A stretch of DNA of 64,000 bases from Cylindrotheca closterium (Eukaryota; Bacillariophyta; Bacillariophyceae; Bacillariales; Bacillariaceae). The notes beneath the pieces were generated by a model. It was not told the origin of the DNA. It saw only the letters and a list, made by a program, of their open reading frames with translations, and did not search any database. Positions 51,026 through 60,648 of the stretch are shown here, one piece after another; within the stretch, counting starts at the first letter, position 1; each line of letters starts with the position of its first letter. The position numbers and the translations under genes are program-made. The stretch lies in the NCBI GenBank assembly GCA_933822405.4, contig CAKOGP040001747.1:260113-324112 (forward strand). Reading direction: 5' to 3'.

Positions 51026-52252
51026 TCAATGGACAGAAGAACTGGCAAACGAAAGCAAGGCTTGGCAGCCAGCTAGAACATCGTCCTCCCCGTTGGACAA
51101 TGGCGTTGTAAGATCCAGAGTAATCCTGCGATGATGCTTTCGGTGTACGTGATCGTCCCCACCACTCAAAGTAGAATCTTCCGAATCCGAAACGGTTTGA
51201 TGCAAGGAGGTCGACATTTCAAACAGCGAATGCCTCGCCCTTTTGGTGGATGGTGCATGAACAGCATTCACTTCTTCAAAGGATGAAATCGAGACTCGAG
51301 ATGTACGTTTGAGGCTACGACTATTGCCATCCGTGACATGATTTGTGGATGGTAGTGTTGTTGTTGTTGTTGCTCTTGATGATGTCTTGATTGTTGTTGT
51401 GGTGGTGGATGGCGGAGCTGCGGTAGATCGTCTCTTGAGACGGAGAATATCTTCTAGTTCCATCACTTCTTCATTGCAGTAGGTAGCCCCGCGTTGCCTC
51501 CCCTTTCCCAAGCGAGTAAAGGAAAAGTAGTTCAATTGTCGCCGAAGGCTGGCAAAGGAACTATGATTGAAATAACGAGGCAAAATATTGGATTCTACCT
51601 TGAGTCGATCATGAACCACAATGCGGCCCAGGGTGACTTTTCCCTTTTGCATAGTTCCTGGACAAAAGGAAATGACCTCTTCGTTTTCCGTGAGCATGTC
51701 CACTAGTCGTCTGTCAAATCAAGAAGAAGGAAAAAAAACAAATGATGTGAGAAAGATACGATTTGAGAATTTTCTGCAGTGTGCTTGACACCAAAACAAA
51801 CATGTGATGATGTTTTGGTATCGTAGGGTTCTACGCCAACTAGTAGGAGGACCGAGCGCGCCCGAATAAGAATGACATCAAAATTGAGGTTATGGGCCTT
51901 CTCCAGAAGAAAAATATTCGGAACCCTTTCAGCAAGGTGCTATGGGGTTGTATCCTGGATCCAAACGATGATCCAAGGCGACCCACAAGCATAAAATACT
52001 ATCGATAGAACCGAGAAGTTTCGATTGTGTTATTGCAAAAAGAATCTTGCTCATCGAGAGTTTCAAACGCAAGCAATCCATGCTTTTCTCACTGCGACAT
52101 GTTGGATGATTGGATTAAATGAATTCAGCATTCATAACTCACCTAAGAAATGGAATTGTCCTCTCTTCTTCCTTAACAAGAGTAGGTGATTGTGTGATTG
52201 GTTTCTCAGGCATTGGAGCGATTGGGTTGGTGAAGGAATCAAGAGTTGTCAT
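51026..52252 (-). CDS. Divergent heat-shock-factor (HSF) type transcription factor (2 exons)
   Basis: Exons 52252-52143 and 51710-51026, 264 residues, with a 432-nt intron. The join gives IPFLRRLVDMLTENEEVISF, the start of an HSF DNA-binding domain, continuing to IVVHDRLKVESNILPRYFNH, then SSFASLRRQLNYFSFTRLG, the recognition helix and turn. The usual Trp of the first wing (W-x-x-DG) is replaced by FCPGTMQKGKV, so the domain is divergent. The C-terminal half is Ser/Thr-rich with no clear HR-A/B coiled coil. HSFs are the largest transcription-factor family in diatoms. Expression and target are unknown. Confidence 0.8.
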
Positions 52253-54694
52253 GCTCGGATGAACCCTTCTTTTGTTTCTTGATGTTATTGTGAGAAAGAG
52301 AATTTCTCGTTTTTTTCTCTTTTTCTCAATTCAGTTGATGGGCGAACTCTCGAGCCAAGATTTTTCAGCTCGTAGAATATGGCGTGGAACATTCTCCGTA
52401 CTTTGGTCATGTAATTTCTACGAGTTGTCATCATTGGTCCATGATGCTACAAATCTACTTAATGGTTGCTTCAAACCATATGTCACCTTGTCCGGATGGC
52501 GCGTCCGTTCCGACGCAAGGAGAGGCAAATTGAGAACCATAGTATGTTTTTTAGGTACGAACAAAGAGCTGAACTAAGCGATATTTTTCAAAAGTATTTT
52601 TTGGCATGTTCTTGTGACGATAGGTTCGATTCTCATTAGGAAATCGGAACTCTCTCATCATCAACGCTCAACACACATACATGTGTCATGTCATGTTGAA
52701 TGTGTGTAAACTGTCAGTAAAGGACGGGTTGAGGTTTCTTCCCTCCAATCACACCGACCAATAAAAAGGAGAAAAGCAATCATTGTAATGTAGGTATATC
52801 TCTTATTACCTTTGATGCAATCGCCAGTTGTTTCCTTTATTCCTCCAATAATATATAACATGAATTTTGGGAATTATAATAAAACCCTCCAGCAGATGTG
52901 ACACCGCTACCAAACAGCAATTATTGGCTGGATCTAACAACCCCATCACGACTGGGTGAAACATTCCTGATGGAGAATAGGCTGGAGAACAACGCCAATG
53001 CAGCACACGCTTGTAGAAGGGAGGAACCATCAGAAGTCGTCAGACGGAATTGGTTGCTTCGCGATGATCCTTGCATCCTGTGGAACAGAGGTAAAACTCA
53101 ACTTGCGGCCATGGCAAGCATGGACGACAGCGTCACGTCGACAGCGACAGTCCTATATGTAGATGTGGCGCCGGGTTCGAGCCAAAGCTTCTACGGGCCA
53201 CACGAAATGCTAGGGCGGCGAGCACTTCTTGCTTCCTTTGAGTGCCAATACCATTAGCAGATGGTCCCAACGTGACAAAGAAAACGTTGTATGTGGTTTT
53301 ATGCATTTCCTCTTATTCAATGAACTTCCCGATCATAAAATAGTATCAACCAGACGAATTGGCAAGCTCTTCGAAACAAGATTAAGGAGACAAGTCGAAC
53401 ATTCCTTTTCTTCATTGACGAAGCTCCTTCAACAGACAAGAGACATTTTCGAGTTGACTCTTTTCTTAAAAGTGACTTCTTGCGCTCACTTCGAATTTGT
53501 CCTGTTCTGATGAGCACAAACTCCGGAGCAGAGAATTGTGTAAATGCAGCATCTCGAGGAGACGAAACGACATGGGTGAAAATCATCACGCGGCTTCCGC
53601 AGTCCACACCCATGCGGCAGCTTCATTCCTTACATTCTGCAGTCTTCGCGAATAATCTAAGCGTCCATTAGTGTCCATAAAGGACTGACAAAGGAAACCC
53701 GCCTCCATCTCCAGAGAACCAAACCTGATCTATCGTACGAGTCTCCTTTTCTCTAGCTGATGCAGCTCTTTGTAGCAAAGCTTGTTTTCAGAGAGGGCAT
53801 ATGTAAGAACGCGCATCACATCCTTGGGAAGCACTTTGGGTGTCTGGTCCAGGAAGAATCAATAAGTCTTACTGCAGCTCAAGTAGGACCATTCATGCAG
53901 AGCTCCAAGATATCATTTGTCAGTGGTGGTACTAGTAGAAAAAGGGAGACAGGTAGGCGAGACTTTAATGGTAAGAAGTTGGACCAGGTACATTTTATAG
54001 TCCTATAGCAGTATAGGTCAACCGAGAATCTTGTCGGTGATATTGAATCGCGCTGGCATTTTGCATTTTCCTTTTAAAATTACCTTGCAGTCATAATGCG
54101 GATTTCGTCAATTTCTGTTGAATCAAACCCAATAAGCAAAGAAGGTCTACCCACACTAGCGGTAGCCAAAGCCATCGATCGTCATTGGCAATCCCTATTT
54201 CTATTCAGACTAGAACGCCTCTTTTGGGATGTAATCCCTTCTCTTGGGTCCGCTTGATATTCAATTGGGGGCTGGTGAAAATGAGAGATATAGTCCTCTT
54301 GTTAGGTGAGGTACGAAGTTCTCTTTCTTTACGATGATTCATAATGGTCTGTTTTTCCTGATGCTGACCGTCACATCGCCGCTCAGCTTGGGCGGATCGA
54401 GTGAGTTGGAATTATAACAATGATAACCCTGATGAATATGACAATATCTTCCCCTTTGGTCTTCGTATGAATGGGCGTTGATTCATTCACATCGTATGGT
54501 ACCAGCATTCTGAATCCATCAGGACTTATTGTTCAGTGAACAAAATCCATCCATATCCGCACCGATACCACCAAACTGAAAACGAGGATTCGAAGGAGTC
54601 AATTGTGTTAAAAACATGGCAAATTGGCGATCTCCCACCGGAGCGGTTTTCACTCCACACGCACGCCTCAACGCAACACCTCACAATTTCCATT
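52253..54694. other. Gene-poor stretch of 2.4 kb
   Basis: Frames at 52272-52577, 52898-53257, 53229-53510 and 53760-54008 lack motifs and alternate in phase, so they may be decayed coding DNA. A 53-residue frame at 54096-54257 (MRISSISVESNPISK, then AVAKAIDRHWQSLFLFRLER) has coding-like composition but no recognised family. Inverted CATACATGTGTCATG-type motifs occur near 52678-52696. No tRNA or rRNA gene was recognised. Confidence 0.4.
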
Positions 54695-56503
54695 ATGAAC
54701 CTCTTTGAATCAACAACAACAACAACAGCAATCATGACCAACTACATCACTACCTTTGTCAATCAAGAAAGCTTGAAAAGCATCAGCTTTCCCAAGTTAC
54801 CTCGAATGAGTGCCATCACTCAACAACAACAAGAACAACCAGTTCAAGAAACCATCATTACCGGTTTGGTTTGTGCAGTCGCAATCGTGTTACTTCGGTA
54901 CATGGTACTCGACACTTACCGAACCTATCAGAGACTTTGCAGGCAATGGAACAGACGACAGCCTCCTATTTCCATCCTTCGTCGTCCAGAAGGCCGGTCT
55001 CGCAAGAAAAACCGAAGTTGGTTGGGTGTGTTCACCAGAAAACGAAACCGTGTCCGTTTCGCCAAAATCTTTCGTCGAACCTTTGTCCCAAACGAGCAAG
55101 AGCTACAATCTCGCAGGGAATGCTGGGGTCTGATTCAATGGCGCATTCAACTGCACGACGAAGTAATTCCAGAGATAGAGAACACAGTGAGATTCGTTCC
55201 ACATACTCCTGTGTCCATTCTTCGTCCTTCAAGACAGGATTGGGGATCACCCAAACCAACCTCTTCAAGCCGAGTCCAATTCGCCCCTAAGACTCGAAGG
55301 AGAAACTTCATTCCCGACGAGCAAGATCTTCAGTCCCGAAGGCAGCTAATTCGTCAAATTGACCGCAAGATCAAGAGACGGAATGCCCGACGCTGGAAAA
55401 TTGATTTCAAACCTACCGTGCTTGCCACCATTATCGAAGATCCAACAGAAGAAGATTTGAGTGACATTGACTCGTCTTTGGATACTGGATTTATTGATGG
55501 CGAAGTCGACTCTGAAATCATTGCCATTGCGCTCAAGAACCACCGACAAATGCTTCCAACGGTCCTTCATGACATGCTCTCCAATATTCCTGTACCCATG
55601 GATTTGGATGACGAGGGCGACGAGCCCTGCATGGAAGAACAAGCACAATTGTCACTCAAGCGAACCGCAACTTCCTGTCTTATTTCTTCCAAACCCACCA
55701 AGCGTCGCAAAATGAATCCATCATCTACGGTTCCAACTTGCGCTGCAACATGGGCCAAACGAACCAACGAACTCTTCACTCCTTTGCTGCCTGTCATTAT
55801 CGAAGATCCAGAAGAAGACGGCGACGAGAGGCACATTGACTCGTCGTTGGATGCTGGATTCAACGATGACATCGCCAATGAACGATCGACTCAACTTGCC
55901 AAAGCTGACGCTATTTGGGCCAAGAAGGCCGAGGAGATCTTGGGCGAGAAGGCGAATTTGAACAAGATGACCAAGGCCGAGAGAGCCAAGTGGGCAAAAA
56001 AGGCAAGGGCCAGAAGAAGCAAGGGCCAGAAGGAGGAAATGTCTGAAAAGGAGATCGATTTTGAACCAACCCTTCTTGTCATTATCGAAGATCCAAAGAA
56101 GGAGGAAGAAGAAGTCGACGACGTGAACGAGAAGAAGGAATTCAAACCTTCCCTTCATGTCATCATCGAAGATCCAGAGGGAGAAGACTTGAGTACCATT
56201 GACGAGTCGCCTTTGGATGCTGGATTGATTAATGACGACTTCGATTCTTTGGAGGATGGTAGCGATGGCGAGATTTTTGCAGCACCAACCGAGCAATCTG
56301 ACAACGCAGCTACTAATGATATTCCTTCTGATGGAATGGGATCTGGATGGACCGAATCCGGAAAGCGCTACAGTCGACGACTACAGCTCAAGCTTTCGCG
56401 AGAGAAGAAGGATCCTTCTACTGAAGCTTTGGGATCTGGCATGACGGAAAAAGGACGACGATACAGTCGCCGAGTGGTAAATCGAGGAAAAGGTGCCAAG
56501 TAA
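54695..56503 (+). CDS. Single-pass membrane repeat protein with paired SILK and RVxF PP1-docking-like motifs
   Basis: 602 residues from MNLFESTT (54695); an in-frame ATG at 54536 would add 53. One transmembrane helix (TIITGLVCAVAIVLLRYMVL) is followed by a basic region with two copies of an ordered module: SILR (54971-54982) then RVRF (55049-55060) and FVPNEQELQSRRE, and SILR (55214-55225) then RVQF (55271-55282) and FIPDEQDLQSRRQ. SILK-type and RVxF motifs in this order are protein phosphatase 1 docking sites in known regulators. Four IIEDP repeats with IDSSLDxGF follow, then a Lys/Ala-rich helix and two GSGxTExGxRYSRR repeats at the end. No catalytic domain. PP1 targeting to a membrane is inference. 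Confidence 0.7.
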   Translation: MNLFESTTTTTAIMTNYITTFVNQESLKSISFPKLPRMSAITQQQQEQPVQETIITGLVCAVAIVLLRYMVLDTYRTYQRLCRQWNRRQPPISILRRPEGRSRKKNRSWLGVFTRKRNRVRFAKIFRRTFVPNEQELQSRRECWGLIQWRIQLHDEVIPEIENTVRFVPHTPVSILRPSRQDWGSPKPTSSSRVQFAPKTRRRNFIPDEQDLQSRRQLIRQIDRKIKRRNARRWKIDFKPTVLATIIEDPTEEDLSDIDSSLDTGFIDGEVDSEIIAIALKNHRQMLPTVLHDMLSNIPVPMDLDDEGDEPCMEEQAQLSLKRTATSCLISSKPTKRRKMNPSSTVPTCAATWAKRTNELFTPLLPVIIEDPEEDGDERHIDSSLDAGFNDDIANERSTQLAKADAIWAKKAEEILGEKANLNKMTKAERAKWAKKARARRSKGQKEEMSEKEIDFEPTLLVIIEDPKKEEEEVDDVNEKKEFKPSLHVIIEDPEGEDLSTIDESPLDAGLINDDFDSLEDGSDGEIFAAPTEQSDNAATNDIPSDGMGSGWTESGKRYSRRLQLKLSREKKDPSTEALGSGMTEKGRRYSRRVVNRGKGAK

Positions 56504-57713
56504 AGCACATTCTTGCAACGACTTTGAAAGAGATGAAGTATGATAATAGTGTGCGACAACACACGAACAACCCATCAAAGAGTTTTACCTGGAAATTCAC
56601 CCCATCAATTGCATTTACTTTCTTAACCATGATCTCACTTTTTTTCCTTTTCTCTTTTAGGTCATTTTGGCGAGTTTACATTTTCGCGTTTATTTTATTG
56701 TCACATTTCCGAGGGATCCTTCCGAAGGCTAGTGTTTGCCTTTGTGGTTTCTAGTGGATTGGTCACTCACTAGGCTGCATCGGCGACGCGAAACTAGACG
56801 ATTTCATGGCTTGCTGCGATTGGGTGTTTCCCTCCAGTCTTGTTTTGCCACCTAAAACGAATCGTTTGGGTGGGACGACGGGGGTGGGATGGGCAGGTCG
56901 AGGCTCGTAAGCGCGCCCTGATCAGCAAGATCCCAGATAAGTGGTCCCTTTAGGATTTGGGATTGGCGTACCTACTTCAAGAACAAGATCATCGATTGAG
57001 ATTACTATTTCCAAAGGATTGAAAGGCAAAGCGAAAGCCTCGCTTGGAATATCAGTGTCATGTGATCCATCACCCTGCTCAAATATGGGGAGCAAGCGAT
57101 ATCCGTCAGACATGTGAACAGCCGTTGTTGCCAATAATAATATTTTTTATTGCAATACTCGGTGGTGCATGCAGTATCGCGATGATGGCACTGGACTGAT
57201 CATCCCAACAAAGGGGCAACGGCGTCTTTCACCATTTTACACTATTTACTACTATAATTGTAGTATAGTAACAGATTGACATGTCTTATTGTCATATATA
57301 TATATTCAAATTGTGGTCTTTTGATTATCTTTTACAGCGCTGGTACTCTCGAATGAACCAGTGTGTGCTTCAGCTTTTTTTTAAAAATATATTAGTTTTT
57401 GTACCATAAAATGTTGCAGTACATTACAATATTTTCGACTTTTCGGTAAATATGGCGTGAAAACAACATTCTCCAACAAACAAATGTTCCGGTACACGTG
57501 TACACGTACACGTACACGTACACGTATCGGAAGAAATCAATCCCTCTTCAATTGATCACGGAAGGACATCCGAACGACAACACATGATGTTGAATTTGAA
57601 TGAATACTGTGGTATATATATTTTCTATTCAATAATGTCGCCTTTTTTATAATATACTATACTAACATTGTGGTTCATATCCGACCGCATCCAGGTGAAG
57701 GAGCGATATACCA
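56504..57713. repeat. Intergenic region with ACACGT tandem repeat
   Basis: An ACACGT/GTACAC repeat lies at about 57493-57526, including a CACGTG E-box. AT-rich DNA with TATATATATA near 57294-57304 and 57613 surrounds it. A 70-aa minus frame at 56922-57134 (ALPFNPLEIVISIDDLVLEV) has plausible composition but no family. No gene is called. Confidence 0.45.
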
Positions 57714-58586
57714 ATGCTGATGCTGACAACGACTCGGACCTATTGCATTCTCTGTACTCTGATACTGTCTCAAACCCTGGTATTCGGCCTCCTGAGCCAG
57801 AATCCAAGGGCTCTTCTGTTGCAGCCACTCATCAACGAGAACCTGTCATTTTCATCACAGAAATCTTCCAATGATGATAATGGTCCACGTGTAGAAGATC
57901 AGTCGAGTTGGTACTCTGTGGATCCCAATGACTTGACTGGAGGTCAACTTTACAGTTTATGCATTTCATCAGTGGTACCTCGCCCAGTGGCGGTCATATC
58001 GACCCGCTCGTCATCAGGTGTCGTCAATTGCGCTCCGTTTTCCTATACTGGACTCTTGAGTCACGATCCGCCGACAGTGGCACATGGAATTGGTTTGAAA
58101 CGAGGAAAGGATGGAATGGAGAAGAAGGATACTTTGACCAATATTGAAGAAACGAAAGAATGGGTTTTCAATCTACTAACGACAGAATATCTGTCAGAAG
58201 CAAATCAATGTGCCGCGAACTTTGCTCCTGGTGAGGATGAGACCCAGCTAGTGGAAGGAACTCTGACCACCCTCCCCTGTGACAAAGTTCAGCCACCACG
58301 ATTGGAACAGGCCGCTGTCTCCATGGAATGTCAATTGGTCGAAACCAAAGAAATGAAGAATGATGACGGAGATCATACTACAACAATCGTGATTGGCCGA
58401 GTGGTGCAATTTCATATACGGAAAGATGTCTTGGTTCCCATGGCCGAGGACGACGACTCTCCTCCTCAATGGATTGTCGATTTGCAAAAGTTACAAGCAG
58501 TTGGTAGAGCGGGTGGCGTTACATATTGGCCAGTGGGAATGGCGGAAGATGGCACTGGTTCTCTCGAAATGAAGCGACCCCAGTGA
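57714..58586 (+). CDS. Flavin-reductase-like FMN-binding split-barrel protein
   Basis: 290 residues. The N-terminus (CILCTLILSQTLVFGLL) is a signal-type segment. The core matches the flavin reductase-like/DIM6-NTAB family: LYSLCISSVVPRPVAVISTR, SGVVNCAPFSYTGLLSHDPP, then DTLTNIEETKEWVFNLLTTE and ANQCAANFAPGEDE, ending AVGRAGGVTYWPVG. These parts form the FMN-binding split barrel. Such proteins reduce flavins or act on small aromatic substrates; many members have no known substrate. Location may be plastid or secretory. It starts soon after a TATATATA-rich stretch. Confidence 0.78.
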   Translation: MLMLTTTRTYCILCTLILSQTLVFGLLSQNPRALLLQPLINENLSFSSQKSSNDDNGPRVEDQSSWYSVDPNDLTGGQLYSLCISSVVPRPVAVISTRSSSGVVNCAPFSYTGLLSHDPPTVAHGIGLKRGKDGMEKKDTLTNIEETKEWVFNLLTTEYLSEANQCAANFAPGEDETQLVEGTLTTLPCDKVQPPRLEQAAVSMECQLVETKEMKNDDGDHTTTIVIGRVVQFHIRKDVLVPMAEDDDSPPQWIVDLQKLQAVGRAGGVTYWPVGMAEDGTGSLEMKRPQ

Positions 58587-58683
58587 TGAAATGTAGGAAG
58601 CAATAAGACGAGCTTGTAAACTATTATTGAAAAGTGAATATAACAAGAATACTGCTAGTACGATTCATTTAGCGCATCTGTTG

Positions 58684-60150
58684 TTAAATTCCCGTCGTGA
58701 TTAATACTTGTAGGGTGTGGTGTTGTTGTCGCGAGAACGATTGAAACTCGGAAACAATACCATTGCAATGGCAACCAACGTCAATAATACCAACCCAATA
58801 CCTAAGGCCACACCGAAAATCAGAGTTCAAACCGTCTTCTTCCAAGGACGATTCCATCATCTGCTTGTCCACTGTAGGGAAACCTCTTTGGGGTGGATCA
58901 GGACAGGAGGATCCACAGCAGCCACATTGATCAGTCGCCCAGCCAGTTTCGCCCCCATCGTCTTCATTGCCCTTCAAGCACAACGTTCGTTGAATGGCAC
59001 TCCCATCTAATGGGTGAAAGAGTGATCGACAAGCAAAGATACCAGTATCCCCATTTTCGAACGGACATTCTTGAGTGATTGTTTCCAGAGGAACCCCGTT
59101 GCCATTAATCTTACATTCCAAATCGACTGGAATTGGCTGCTCTGGACACTCTTCCCCACAGCATCCACACTGGTCAGTCTCCCAAGCCCGATCAGGGGGA
59201 ATGCAAAGTGCTTGACTTTCGGCGACTCCTGTCAACATGTTGGCCATAGTACGACAGACAAAGACACCTTCTGTGGTCTCAGCATCGTCGCCACCATTGC
59301 TATTACTTGTTGAGGGTGGCAAAGTACATCTGCCAGAATCTTCTTTCGCCTCGCACCAAGTCAGCTCCACATGGTCTGGTCGAGGAAAGAAAGGAGTTGC
59401 CGTGTCCAAATCGTCTGGGCAAATCCCATCACAGCAGCCACAAAAGTCTGCTCCTTCGATAGACTTCGAAGGGTCGATGTACATGCTCATACATTCTGGA
59501 ATTCCCGTGTAAGGATTGTAATGTCGGCGACAGACCATAACCGCATTGGCGGGAAGATCATTTCTTTCCGCAGCAGTAAGGCCACGGAGGCCTCGACGAT
59601 CTTGTGGATCATCATCGTCATTCTTGGCAGTGGTAGTAAAAACACTTCCCTCCTCGTCACCAATCAATCCATCGTCGGGAGGGGTGGTAGTAGTAGCACT
59701 CGTAGCATCACAAGAAATGTTCTGAAATCTTGGAATGGGTGCTGGGCAGTCGTCATCACCACAGCAACCACACTCGTCTGTTTCGTAGGCTTGGTCCATG
59801 GAAATGCATTTGGCTCTGGTTTGAAGAGTACCAAAGATGGGATGGTACGTCTGGCGACATACAAAGATTCCCATTAAATCCGTGTTATCATTATCATTGG
59901 CATCGCCATCCTCCTCATTCCCATGCAAGGACAAGGGACATTCCCATCTCGCATCACAGGTCTTTTTGCTGATAAAATCTGGTTGCAATAATCCTGGAAA
60001 TCCAGGTAGACTGCCAAAATTGCCACCACCAAAGGGACGATTGCCTTGAGCAGGTTGGGCACTCGCAACAACAAAACCCAAGGGAAACAAAAGAAGGGCG
60101 GACCATGATGATACTGCTGAAGAGGAAGAGTGGAGTTTCATTGTTGTCAT
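58684..60150 (-). CDS. Secreted/membrane-anchored Cys-rich repeat protein with an apparent C-terminal frameshift
   Basis: 488 residues as read. A signal peptide (SALLLFPLGFVVASAQPAQG) is followed by four repeats of the form C-x-C-P...GxFxCRxxxxPxxG...CI...ETDQCGCCGxxCP: YETDECGCCGDDDCPAP, GADFCGCCDGICPDD, WETDQCGCCGEECPEQP and WATDQCGCCGSSCPDPP. Asp/Thr-rich linkers separate them. In the given frame the tail (RCGLRYWVGIIDVGCHC) looks non-native. Dropping one T from the T4 run (58816-58819, plus-strand AAAA) turns the tail into a membrane helix (VALGIGLVLLTLVAIAMVLF) ending at a stop at 58701. The intended protein is therefore probably a type I membrane protein. Function unknown, perhaps cell-surface or metal-binding. 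Confidence 0.75.
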   Translation of the reverse strand: MTTMKLHSSSSAVSSWSALLLFPLGFVVASAQPAQGNRPFGGGNFGSLPGFPGLLQPDFISKKTCDARWECPLSLHGNEEDGDANDNDNTDLMGIFVCRQTYHPIFGTLQTRAKCISMDQAYETDECGCCGDDDCPAPIPRFQNISCDATSATTTTPPDDGLIGDEEGSVFTTTAKNDDDDPQDRRGLRGLTAAERNDLPANAVMVCRRHYNPYTGIPECMSMYIDPSKSIEGADFCGCCDGICPDDLDTATPFFPRPDHVELTWCEAKEDSGRCTLPPSTSNSNGGDDAETTEGVFVCRTMANMLTGVAESQALCIPPDRAWETDQCGCCGEECPEQPIPVDLECKINGNGVPLETITQECPFENGDTGIFACRSLFHPLDGSAIQRTLCLKGNEDDGGETGWATDQCGCCGSSCPDPPQRGFPTVDKQMMESSLEEDGLNSDFRCGLRYWVGIIDVGCHCNGIVSEFQSFSRQQHHTLQVLITTGI

Positions 60151-60648
60151 ACAGTTGTGTTCTTGGATGAAGTGTCTCCTGTCGAATCAATGAATGAATC
60201 AATGAATAAATATATTTTTTTGGCACTGTTCTTCACAGCAAGTTGGAGTCGAACTTATGCGAGAAAACCAACGCCATCATATCTCAGCATTTTAGTGTCA
60301 TGAATCGCAGCATATCAATCGCACATCTCTTCTCCCTGATAGGCGATGATGTTTAGTTTATAATAATTATTTCGTCACGATCGTCTGTTATTTCGCAGGT
60401 ATATTTCGAACCCAAATGTGTTTGGACCTTGCGTCGTCCGTTCTACTTACTGACGCAGTCGACTGACTCACTCGATTTGAACATAATGGTACCGCAGTTT
60501 ATTGTTTGGCTTTGATTGGTATTATAGGCATTATATTATCGAATTGAAAAGGAGTAATTATTACTTGGATAGAGTGGTAGAGAGACGCTTGATTGATTCA
60601 ATGATCATGCTTCATTGGTACGTGTACGTGTACACTGCCATCACTTAC
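60151..60648. other. Intergenic region between the Cys-rich protein gene and the GST gene
   Basis: No gene. It includes the promoter of the Cys-rich gene, with a GAATGAATCAATGAAT run near 60188-60208, and the 3' region of the GST gene with ACGTGTACGTGTACAC near 60620-60636. Confidence 0.45.

Noticed and set aside
52622..52632. GGTTCGATTC resembling a tRNA B-box
   Set aside because: No A-box or cloverleaf could be built around it.
53174..53184. GGTTCGAGCC resembling a tRNA B-box
   Set aside because: The flanking bases do not pair as a T-stem and no A-box lies upstream.
52898..53510. Two overlapping open frames in the gene-poor stretch
   Set aside because: Different phases, no domain, no good start context; could be decayed coding DNA but not supportable.
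56922..57134. 70-aa minus-strand frame with plausible composition
   Set aside because: Too short, no recognisable family and no splice partner; noted in the intergenic entry only.
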